Source: Saprospiraceae bacterium (GTDB lineage Bacteria; Bacteroidota; Bacteroidia; Chitinophagales; Saprospiraceae). From it: a stretch of 64,000 nt of DNA. The notes under the pieces were generated by a model. The model worked only from the letters and a program-made list of their open reading frames with translations, was not told the DNA's origin and ran no database searches. The first letter of the stretch is position 1. The number at the start of each line of letters is the position of its first letter. The stretch spans positions 363,676-427,675 of the forward strand of contig JADJNF010000010.1 in the NCBI GenBank assembly GCA_016714445.1. Direction: 5' to 3'. Positions 56,990-64,000 of this stretch are shown here, one piece after another. Both the position numbers and the translations under genes were made by a program.

Positions 56990-57277
56990 TGAAATGCTAA
57001 ATTGCTGAGTGCCGGAAACTGTGGAGTTGTTAAGGTGTGGAGTTGTTAAGTTGTCTAAACTGTGGAGTTGCTGAGTTGCGGAACTGTGGAACTGTGGTAA
57101 CTGTTAAGATGACGAGATATAGGGTCAACTTAAACAATTTAAACATCTCCTTACAACTCTAACAACTTAAACATCTCTGACAACTCAAACAAATTAAACA
57201 ATTCTAACAACTTTATCAACTCAGACGACTCTAACAACTCAAACATCTCTGACAACTCAAACACCTCAAACAACAAA
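56990..57277. repeat. Right GTTG/CAAC hairpin-forming repeat flanking the four-helix gene
   Basis: GTTG-type units (TGGAGTTGTTAAGGTG) run to about 57108. The junction GACGAGATATAGGGTCAAC follows, then about 150 bp of CAAC-type units with only a few G residues, ending at the rfbA ATG. CAACTCAGACGACTCTAACA is shared with the left copy. Confidence 0.75.
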
Positions 57278-58141
57278 ATGAAAGGTATCATTCTCGCCGG
57301 CGGATCCGGCACCCGACTCTACCCTATCACCAAGGCCATCAGCAAACAACTCATGCCTATATACGACAAGCCGATGATTTATTATCCCTTGTCTATACTC
57401 ATGCTTTCAGGAATAAAAGAGATCCTGATTATCACTACTCCTGAAGACCAGCCCGGATTTGTACGATTGCTGGGGGATGGTGCCGATCTCGGTTGCCGAT
57501 TTGAATACGCCGTCCAGCAGGTACCCAATGGTCTTGCACAGGCCTTTGTCATAGGAGCTGATTTTATAGGTAATGATACCTCTTGTTTAGTACTGGGAGA
57601 CAATATATTTTATGGCTCAGGATTATCAAAACTTCTGCAGCAAAGTGCAGCAATTACTTCAGGCGCCAGGGTTTTTGCTTACCCGGTCAATGATCCTGAA
57701 AGATACGGAGTGGTAGAGTTTGATGATCACCAGAAAGCCATTTCAATAGAAGAAAAACCACTTCATCCCAAGTCAGACTTTGCTGTGCCCGGCTTGTATT
57801 TTTATGATAACAAAGTAGTAGACATTGCAAAAAATATCCGGCCTTCTTCGAGAGGAGAGTATGAGATCACCACAGTAAATCAATACTATCTGGATCAGGG
57901 AGAACTATCGGTCGGTATCATGGACAGAGGTACTGCCTGGCTGGATACCGGGACATTCGATTCTTTGCACGATGCTTCTGAATTTGTCCGGGTGATCGAA
58001 AAAAGGCAGGGTTATAAGATAGGTTGTATAGAAGAAGTAGCCTGGAGAATGAAATTTATAGACAATGAGCAACTTTCCAGACTGGCTACCCCATTGATCA
58101 AGAGTGGATACGGGGAGTATCTGATGAAGGTAATGAAGTGA
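57278..58141 (+). CDS. rfbA: Glucose-1-phosphate thymidylyltransferase
   Basis: RfbA makes dTDP-glucose from glucose-1-phosphate and dTTP. The nucleotidyltransferase signature GIILAGGSGTRLYPITKAISKQLMPIYDKP is at the N-terminus. LVLGDNIFYG, a EEKPLHPKSDFAVPGLYFYD sugar-binding segment and RGTAWLDTGTFDSL follow. The 287-residue length is normal. Its product feeds rfbB at 52080. Its leader is an almost G-free CAAC-type repeat. Confidence 0.96.
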   Translation: MKGIILAGGSGTRLYPITKAISKQLMPIYDKPMIYYPLSILMLSGIKEILIITTPEDQPGFVRLLGDGADLGCRFEYAVQQVPNGLAQAFVIGADFIGNDTSCLVLGDNIFYGSGLSKLLQQSAAITSGARVFAYPVNDPERYGVVEFDDHQKAISIEEKPLHPKSDFAVPGLYFYDNKVVDIAKNIRPSSRGEYEITTVNQYYLDQGELSVGIMDRGTAWLDTGTFDSLHDASEFVRVIEKRQGYKIGCIEEVAWRMKFIDNEQLSRLATPLIKSGYGEYLMKVMK

Positions 58142-58201
58142 GTGCATTATCACCGCCTTTTCTCAATATTTTAAACAAAAACCAATTATAATTTTAATAA
58201 A

Positions 58202-59150
58202 ATGTATAAAATTCTTGTAACAGGTGGAGCTGGATTTATTGGATCAAATTTAGTTGCTGCTCTTTTGCAGGATCAGAGAGTGCAGCTTGTCAGGGTACTG
58301 GACAACCTTGCTACGGGATTTATGAAAAATATTGAAGAGTTTAATGGCCATCCTAAGTTTGAGTTTTTTGAAGGAGACATAAGAGACTACGAAACATGTG
58401 TGAAAGCCACACAAGGAATTCACTTAATCAGTCATCAGGCAGCACTTGGTTCTGTTCCAAGAAGTATTAAAGATCCGATAACTACCAATGCTGTCAATAT
58501 TGAAGGCACGCTCCATATATTTAATGCAGCAGTAAGAGAATAAAGTCAAAAGAGTCGTTTTTGCAGCATCATCTTCTACATATGGAGATAGTGAAGGCCT
58601 TCCAAAAGTGGAGAATGTTATTGGTAAACCATTATCTCCCTATGCAGTTACTAAATATGTTAATGAACTATACGCAAATGTTTTTGCCAGAACTTATGAT
58701 TTTAAATATATAGGATTAAGGTATTTTAACGTTTACGGACCCAAACAAGATCCTAATGGTGCTTATGCAGCCGTTATCCCTTTGTTTTTTAAAGCAGCTA
58801 TAGAAGGTAAAGGCCCGATCATCAATGGGGATGGCAACAATAGCCGTGATTTTACTTATGTAGAAAATGCAGTTGAAGCAAATATCTTAGGGCTGTTTAC
58901 CGATAATCAGGATGCGATCAATCAAGTGTACAACATTGCATGCGGCGAACGAACCACCCTAAATGAGCTTTGGCAATTTATCAAATCAGTAACCAATTGC
59001 GCTGCAGATGCCACGCACGGCCCAAATAGGTCAGGAGACATTCCGCATAGTCTGGCTAGCATTGAGAAAGCCAAAAATCTACTCGGATATTCAGGAAAAG
59101 TAAAATTAAAAGAAGGTTTGGAAAAAGCCTTAAAGTTTTATAAAGATTAA
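58202..59150 (+). pseudogene. WbpP/TviC-type UDP-N-acetylhexosamine 4-epimerase, frameshifted
   Basis: The first frame (58202-58543) gives KILVTGGAGFIGSNLVAALL ... HQAALGSVPRSIKDPITTNAVNIEGTL and stops after AAVRE. The protein continues one frame over with KVKRVVFAASSSTYGDSEGLP, the catalytic SPYAVTKYVNELYA, YFNVYGPKQDPNGAYAAVIP and RDFTYVENAVEANI to the stop at 59150. The break is a net shift of -2 or +1 near 58541-58546. The sequence is closest to WbpP/TviC, which interconverts UDP-GlcNAc(A) and UDP-GalNAc(A), and so pairs with the TviB-like enzyme at 61208. It is either a decayed gene or a sequencing error. Confidence 0.82.
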
Positions 59151-59155
59151 AACAA

Positions 59156-59764
59156 AAAATTAGCGGAAATTAGTGTATTAAGCTAGACGCGAATTGTCTC
59201 AGATTACACGAATTAATATAAAACTATAATTAGCGGAATTAGCGGAAATTAGCGTATTAAACTAGACGCGAATTGTCTCAGATTACACGAATTAATATAA
59301 AACTATAATTAGCGGAATTAGCGGAAATTAGCGTATTAAACTAGACGCGAATTGTCTCAGATTACACGAATTAATATAAAACTATAATTAGCGGAATTAG
59401 CGGAAATTAGCGTATTAAATTAGAAGCGAATTGTCTCAGATTACGCAAAGTAAAAAACAAAAAATTAGCGAAATTTGTGTCAATTAGCGTTTATGGAAGA
59501 CGCGAATTGTCTCAGATTACACGAATTAATATAAAACTAAAATTAGCGCAATTAGCGGAAATTAGCGTATTAAACTAAACGCGAATTGTCTCAGATTACG
59601 CAAAGTAAAAAACAAAAAATTAGCGAAATTGGCGGAAATTAGCGTATTAAACTAAACGCGAATTGTCTCAGATTACGCAAAGTAAAAAACAAAAAATTAG
59701 CGAAATTGGCGGAAATTAGCGTATTAAACTAGACGCGAATTGTCTCAGATTACGCAAAGTAATG
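59156..59764. repeat. Tandem array A: eight 76-79-bp units left of the GxxExxY gene
   Basis: The anchor GCGAATTGTCTCAGATTAC recurs eight times, with its units starting at 59186, 59265, 59344, 59423, 59499, 59578, 59655 and 59732. Each unit ends in two or three TTAGCG direct repeats 9-10 bp apart (ATTAGCGGAATTAGCGG). The first units are identical. The last three carry a variant half (CGCAAAGTAAAAAACAAAA). No coding frame is present, and the array ends 18 bp before the GxxExxY ATG. Confidence 0.92.
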
Positions 59765-59782
59765 TTCAAGTAAACACATTTT

Positions 59783-60184
59783 ATGCTCAAAAACGATCTC
59801 ATATACAAAACTGAGTGCTATAAAGTAATTGGTATTTGTATGGAAATTCATAGAATTTTGGGTCGGGGACTCAGGGAAATAGTGTACAAAGATGCTATGG
59901 AATATGAGTTTAAAAAACATAAAATACCTTTTAAAAGAGAAAATGAATATTCGGTAACTTATAAAGACATTATTTTAAAACATAATTTTTATGCTGACTT
60001 TGTAGTGTATGATGATTTAATTCTGGAAGTAAAAGCATGCGAGTTTATTCACGAAGATTTTATCCCTATTACTTTAAATTATATTTCAATTGCTAAAAGT
60101 CCACTAGGTTTAATCATTAATTTCGGTGCACCATCTCTGGAGCATAAACGTGTAATAAATTCTGATCATTACAAAACAACCTAA
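59783..60184 (+). CDS. GxxExxY family protein
   Basis: The 133-residue protein contains the defining motif GLREIVY (about residues 30-36). Downstream residues DFVVYDDLILEVKAC resemble the D...ExK active site of PD-(D/E)xK nucleases, to which this family is thought to be related. Function is unknown. The coding region is intact although it is embedded between two arrays of the same 76-79-bp repeat family, eight units on the left and thirteen on the right. That arrangement suggests a repeat-associated or mobile cassette within the polysaccharide cluster. Confidence 0.88.
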   Translation: MLKNDLIYKTECYKVIGICMEIHRILGRGLREIVYKDAMEYEFKKHKIPFKRENEYSVTYKDIILKHNFYADFVVYDDLILEVKACEFIHEDFIPITLNYISIAKSPLGLIINFGAPSLEHKRVINSDHYKTT

Positions 60185-60185
60185 T

Positions 60186-61190
60186 ACGCAAATTTTCACA
60201 GATTACGCAAATTAAAACAAACAAATAATTGGCGAAATTAGCGTTAATTAGCGTCTATATTATACGCGGATTATCACAGATTACGCAAATTAAAAGAAAC
60301 AAATAATTGGCAAAATTGGCGTTAATTAGCGTCTATATTATACGCGGATTATCACAGATTACTCAAATTAAAAGAAACAAATAATTGGCGAAATTAGCGT
60401 TAATTAGCGTCTATATTATACGCGGATTTTCACAGATTACGCAAATTAAAACAAACAAATAATTAGCGTAATTAGCGGTAATTAGCGTATTAAGTCAACG
60501 CAAATTTTCACAGATTACATAAATTAAAAAACAAAAAATTAGCGAAATTAGCGTCAATTAGCGTCTATATTATACGCGAATCATCACAGATTACTCAAAT
60601 TACAAGAAACAAATAATTAGCGAAATTGGCGTTAATTAGCGTCTATATTATACGCGGATTATCACAGATTACTCAAATTAAAAACCAAATAATTGGCGAA
60701 ATTGGCGTTAATTAGCGTCTATATTATACGCGGATTATCACAGATTACTCAAATTAAAAGAAACAAATAATTGGCGAAATTAGCGTTAATTAGCGTATTA
60801 AGTCAACGCAAATTTTCACAGATTACATAAATTAAAAAACAAAAAATTAGCGAAATTAGCGTCAATTAGCGTCTATATTATACGCGAATCATCACAGATT
60901 ACTCAAATTACAAGAAACAAATAATTAGCGAAATTAGCGTCTATTAGCGTCTATATTATACGCGGATTATCACAGATTACTCAAATTACAAGAAACAAAT
61001 AATTAGCGAAATTAGCGTCTATTAGCGTCTATATTATACGCGGATTATCACAGATTACGCAAATTAAAACAAACAAATAATTAGCGAAATTAGCGTTAAT
61101 TAGCGTCTATATTATACGCGGATTATCACAGATTACTCAAATTAAAAGAAACAAATAATTAGCGAAATTGGCGTTAATTAGCGTTAAAAA
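60186..61190. repeat. Tandem array B: thirteen 76-78-bp units right of the GxxExxY gene
   Basis: CACAGATTAC recurs at 60197, 60275, 60353, 60431, 60509, 60585, 60663, 60739, 60817, 60893, 60971, 61049 and 61127. Units read roughly ACGCGGATTATCACAGATTAC, an A-rich stretch, then three TTAGCG or TGGCG boxes 9-10 bp apart, then TCTATATTAT. They align with array A. A four-unit block is duplicated at 308-bp distance (60490-60620 and 60798-60930). The array ends about 20 bp before the tviB start codon. Confidence 0.92.
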
Positions 61191-61207
61191 ATTATAAAAA
61201 TAAATAA

Positions 61208-62491
61208 ATGGAACACAAAATAGCCATCATAGGACTCGGATATGTAGGCCTTCCACTCGCGGTAGAATTTGCCAAAAAATATATCACAGTAGGTTTTGAT
61301 ATTAATCAATCAAGAATCAACGAACTTCGCAGCGGAAAGGATACCACACTCGAAGTCGAAGACGATCTATTGCAACAAGTACTGGCGTCTTCCCTGGATT
61401 TTGATCATGATGGACTGTATGTTTCTGATGAATTACAAGATATTGCATCATGTAATACTTTCATCGTCACCGTACCCACTCCAACAGATAAAAACAATCG
61501 TCCGGTACTGACCCCATTATACAAAGCGAGTGAATCTGTAGGAAAAGTTCTAAAAAAAGGGGATTATGTCATCTATGAATCCACCGTTTATCCTGGTGTG
61601 ACAGAAGATGAATGTGTCCCCGTTTTGGAACGTGTTTCAGGTTTAAAATTTAATGAAGATTTTTTCGTGGGATATAGTCCTGAACGTATAAATCCGGGTG
61701 ACAAAGAACATACCGTTTCCAAAATACTAAAGGTAACATCTGGCTCTACAGATGAAGCAGCGGAAGTGATAGATCAATTGTACAAATCAGTCATCATTGC
61801 AGGTACATATAAAGCGACAAACATCAAAGTAGCAGAAGCAGCCAAAGTCATCGAAAACAGCCAGCGGGATATTAACATCGCTTTTGTCAATGAGCTTTCA
61901 AAAATATTTAACAGAATGGGCATCGATACCCATGAAGTACTGGCCGCTGCAGGTACTAAATGGAATTTTCTCCCTTTTAAACCAGGATTGGTCGGTGGTC
62001 ATTGTATAGGCGTTGACCCCTATTATCTCGCTCAAAAAGCGCAGGAAGTAGGTTATCATCCCGAAATCATACTGGCAGGTCGCCGTCTTAATGATAGTAT
62101 GGGCCAGTATGTAGCATCAGAAGTGATCAAATTGATGATTAAAAAAGACATTACCGTAAAAGCCAGCAATATTTTAATGTTGGGTATCACATTCAAAGAA
62201 AATTGTCCTGACATTCGCAATACAAAAGCCATAGACATATACCATGAACTCAAGACCTATAATCTCAATGTGGATGTATATGACCCATGGGCGAGTGCAG
62301 ACGAAGTAAATCACGAATATGGAATTACTTCTTTGACTGCTCTACCAAAAATACAATATGATGCTATTATCTTAGCTGTTGCCCATAAAACCTTTGAGTC
62401 CATTCCCCTTGATTCGATTAAAAAAATCAATGCTGTCGTCTATGATGTCAAAGCTGTACTTCCAAAACATACCATTGATGGCAGACTGTAA
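61208..62491 (+). CDS. tviB: TviB-type UDP-N-acetyl-hexosamine 6-dehydrogenase
   Basis: The enzyme oxidises UDP-GlcNAc or UDP-GalNAc to the uronate. The 427-residue chain starts KIAIIGLGYVGLPLAVEFAKK and has RINELRSGKDTTLEV, YESTVYPGVTEDEC, FVGYSPERINPGDKEH, the catalytic Cys in VGGHCIGVDPYYLAQKA and the C-terminal FKENCPDIRNTKA. These mark the TviB/WbpO group rather than UDP-glucose dehydrogenase. With the WbpP-like epimerase it would give UDP-GalNAcA, and its GlcNAcA product could feed the WbpB/E/D enzymes. Its leader is made of repeat array B. Confidence 0.92.
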   Translation: MEHKIAIIGLGYVGLPLAVEFAKKYITVGFDINQSRINELRSGKDTTLEVEDDLLQQVLASSLDFDHDGLYVSDELQDIASCNTFIVTVPTPTDKNNRPVLTPLYKASESVGKVLKKGDYVIYESTVYPGVTEDECVPVLERVSGLKFNEDFFVGYSPERINPGDKEHTVSKILKVTSGSTDEAAEVIDQLYKSVIIAGTYKATNIKVAEAAKVIENSQRDINIAFVNELSKIFNRMGIDTHEVLAAAGTKWNFLPFKPGLVGGHCIGVDPYYLAQKAQEVGYHPEIILAGRRLNDSMGQYVASEVIKLMIKKDITVKASNILMLGITFKENCPDIRNTKAIDIYHELKTYNLNVDVYDPWASADEVNHEYGITSLTALPKIQYDAIILAVAHKTFESIPLDSIKKINAVVYDVKAVLPKHTIDGRL

Positions 62492-63038
62492 TGGTCTTCT
62501 ACCAGACTTGCAAACTCATTTGCAAGCACTCAGCCATATTGCTAAAAAGTTTGAAAATCCAATATAAGCCATCCCATATCAGAATAAACGATGGCAAGAC
62601 GCCAAAAGAAGCAGCATCGTAGCCTGGAAGTTACGACCAACAAACAGTTATCAAATGACGTTGCAAAGAAATCACCGGACATTGTAAAGTAATTACCTTT
62701 GTTGGTCGTAGTGTCTCGCTACGATTCATTAATATACGGCTTCCTGCCTGTCGTTGGCATGTTCTCCAATCATACCAAAACATTGACCAATCCTCAATAG
62801 AATCCATAAGCAATGGCGATTGATATAATGTAGTGAAAAATGGGATGCAGATGCACACAAATACAATATCTTAGCGAAGACCCTGCGACAAACGCTGATA
62901 TAAAGGTTGAGTAAGTTTAGACTTATCTGCTGCAATGGGATGATGGTATGAAAAGGCTTAGAAACTTTTAGTCTAATGACCTTGTTTATAATTGTTTATA
63001 TTTTAATTTTAGTATAGAAAAAGAATAAATCAAATTTT
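62492..63038. other. Non-coding, degenerate spacer with hairpins
   Basis: No intact gene was found. ACGACCAACAAA (62633-62644) and TTTGTTGGTCGT (62698-62709) are perfect 12-bp inverted repeats 53 bp apart. TCGTAG/CTACGA (62706-62724) forms a smaller hairpin. The rest may be decayed coding DNA, but I cannot assign it. Confidence 0.45.
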
Positions 63039-63235
63039 ATGCAAAATAAAGTTAATTTTACTTATTGGCAAGAAGCAGATGGGAAATATCTGGGATATTT
63101 AAATGACTATCCGGACCATTGGACTCAGGAGTTTCTATTGAAGACTTAAAAGATCATCTTGTGGATTTATTTAAAATGTTTTCAGAAAGCAAAATGATTG
63201 GTATTAAAAAAGTGGAGGAACTCATTATTGTATGA
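63039..63235 (+). pseudogene. HicB-family antitoxin, frameshifted
   Basis: From ATG 63039 the frame gives FTYWQEADGKYLGYLNDYPDHWTQ, the usual HicB N-terminal fold, then shifts and stops. One base over it continues VSIEDLKDHLVDLFKMFSESK ... KVEELIIV to the TGA at 63233-63235. Adding one G to the GG at 63128-63129 restores TQGVSIEDL. The stop overlaps the start of the HicA-like gene by 4 bp. Confidence 0.7.
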
Positions 63236-63399
63236 AGCGCAAAGATTTATTAAAAATCTTGATTAATAATGGGTGTATTCTTTTGCGAAATGGGTCGAAG
63301 TACGATATTTATCACAATCCCAAAAAAGGTACTACGCAACCGGTACCGAGACACAATGAAATTAATGAGATCTTGGCAAAAAGATCATTAAAGATTTGA
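63232..63399 (+). CDS. HicA-like mRNA interferase toxin (small)
   Basis: This 55-residue ORF begins MKRKDLLKILINNGCILLRNGSKYDIYHNP and ends QPVPRHNEINEILAKRSLKI, the layout of short HicA toxins with their double-stranded-RNA-binding-like fold. It overlaps the HicB frame (ATGA). In relatives a His normally follows the Gly-(Ser)-Lys turn; here that position is Tyr (TAC), one transition from CAC, so catalytic activity is doubtful. It is too short for most ORF filters. Confidence 0.7.
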   Translation: MKRKDLLKILINNGCILLRNGSKYDIYHNPKKGTTQPVPRHNEINEILAKRSLKI

Positions 63400-63616
63400 C
63401 CTGATATCACATCATAATAAGTTAGCGTGACAACCACAAAAAACCCTTAGTGCTCTTAGTGGAATTTTTGGTGATCTTAGTGGTAAAACAAATAATTCCA
63501 TACTCTCTTACGCTGAAGCGTCACAAGTGTGGTAAAATTTATAAATATAATTCGAACTTTAATTTCTATCAGAACGTTGTAACATTTCATTATAAGTATT
63601 AAAATATAATAAGTCG

Positions 63617-63836
63617 ATGACCACAAAATGTTTTACAAGAATCTTCATTGATCCGGATATTTGTTTGTAAGCCGGTGATAAGAGTGAGGTATCCTGTTGA
63701 GTTCATTTTGGAGTTGTTATCCAGTGGTATGTCCTGAAGAAATTATTGAAGATTATCCATCTTTGGAAAGGAGGATATCGTGGCATGTTATTTGCTTACA
63801 AATGCAGTAAAATTTAAATCTGCACAAACCAGTTGA
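63617..63836 (+). pseudogene. DUF433 antitoxin remnant with several indels
   Basis: Pieces in different frames reassemble a DUF433 protein in order: MTTKCFTRIFIDPDICL, KPVIR, RYPVEFILELLSSGMS, EEIIEDYPSLE and DIVACYLLTNAVKFKSAQTS, then TGA at 63834-63836. At least three frame changes separate them, so this is true decay or a very poor stretch of sequence. DUF433 proteins are antitoxins of DUF5615 PIN-like toxins. Confidence 0.7.
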
Positions 63837-63839
63837 GTA

Positions 63840-64000
63840 ATGACATTTTTGATCGATGCTCAAATTACATTTAAACTTGCTAATATTTGCAATCAAAAGT
63901 ATAGATGCGGTGCATGTTATGCAATTACCAATGAAAGATAAAACGCCTGACCACGAAATAACCAGATTGCTGATACAAAATAGAATATGTAATTACAAAA
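63840..64000 (+). pseudogene. DUF5615 PIN-like toxin remnant (partial)
   Basis: It begins MTFLIDAQITFKLANI at 63840, then shifts frame into FAIKSIDAVHVMQLPMKDKTPDHEITRLL, and a further inserted base near 63990 breaks RIVITK. The order (conserved Asp near the N-terminus, then PDHEI) fits DUF5615 toxins. It directly follows the DUF433 remnant and runs off the window. Confidence 0.65.

Noticed and set aside
59156..61190. CRISPR array
   Set aside because: The whole 76-79-bp unit is repeated with gradual variants; there are no unique spacers of constant length between short constant repeats, and no cas genes are present.

Overview
The window comes from a low-GC member of the Bacteroidota, most likely of the Saprospiria/Chitinophagia kind. 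Evidence for this is a giant surface protein with SprB, LamG and HYR modules, a carboxypeptidase-regulatory-domain TonB receptor, a LytTR two-component pair, an UpxY-type NusG paralogue at the head of a polysaccharide locus, promoters of the TAnnTTTG type and the near absence of Shine-Dalgarno sequences. The genus cannot be told from the sequence alone. No rRNA, tRNA, CRISPR array or transposase gene was seen.

Region 1-13756 is one giant minus-strand gene for a secreted, multi-domain, probably adhesive protein. It runs off the left edge and is interrupted by a single frameshift near 7053. Divergent from it is a sensor kinase / LytTR regulator pair (14070-16633), with 21-bp-spaced direct repeats between them that may be the regulator's operator.

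Region 16842-47034 is mainly housekeeping and envelope genes: serC, a YgjP-like metallopeptidase, a Fur-family regulator in an operon with RelA/SpoT, DUF1294, a Bax-inhibitor-1 homologue, a 3 x 376-bp non-coding tandem repeat, dnaK (with a sigma-54-like promoter), a lipoprotein, an arsenosugar-type ArsM, tpiA, fumC, a DUF3089 lipoprotein, a TonB receptor, priA, a small methyltransferase, a Wzi/RemB-like outer-membrane barrel and metH.

Region 44242-62491 is a surface-polysaccharide cluster: SLBB export protein, a frameshifted winged-helix/nucleotidyltransferase-like gene, UpxY antiterminator, Wzz, and nucleotide-sugar enzymes. The enzymes predict dTDP-4-keto-6-deoxyglucose (RfbA, RfbB), UDP-glucuronate (Ugd), UDP-GalNAcA (TviB plus a frameshifted WbpP) and a WbpB/WbpE/WbpD route to a UDP-diacetamido-uronate. 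No glycosyltransferases, flippase or polymerase are in view, so the locus continues to the right or lies elsewhere.

The spacers of this cluster are unusual. Two small genes, a four-helix-bundle protein and a GxxExxY protein, are each bracketed on both sides by related repeat arrays: GTTG/CAAC low-complexity hairpins around the first and 8 + 13 copies of a 76-79-bp unit around the second. These repeat-embedded small-gene cassettes are the best candidate here for an undescribed system.

The right end (62492-64000) is a graveyard of toxin-antitoxin modules (HicB/HicA, DUF433/DUF5615), and a Txe/YoeB-like toxin with a premature stop lies at 51669. At least six genes carry indels or a nonsense codon, so either the strain has real decay in its accessory DNA or the assembly has residual indel errors; the long intact housekeeping genes argue against a uniformly poor sequence.
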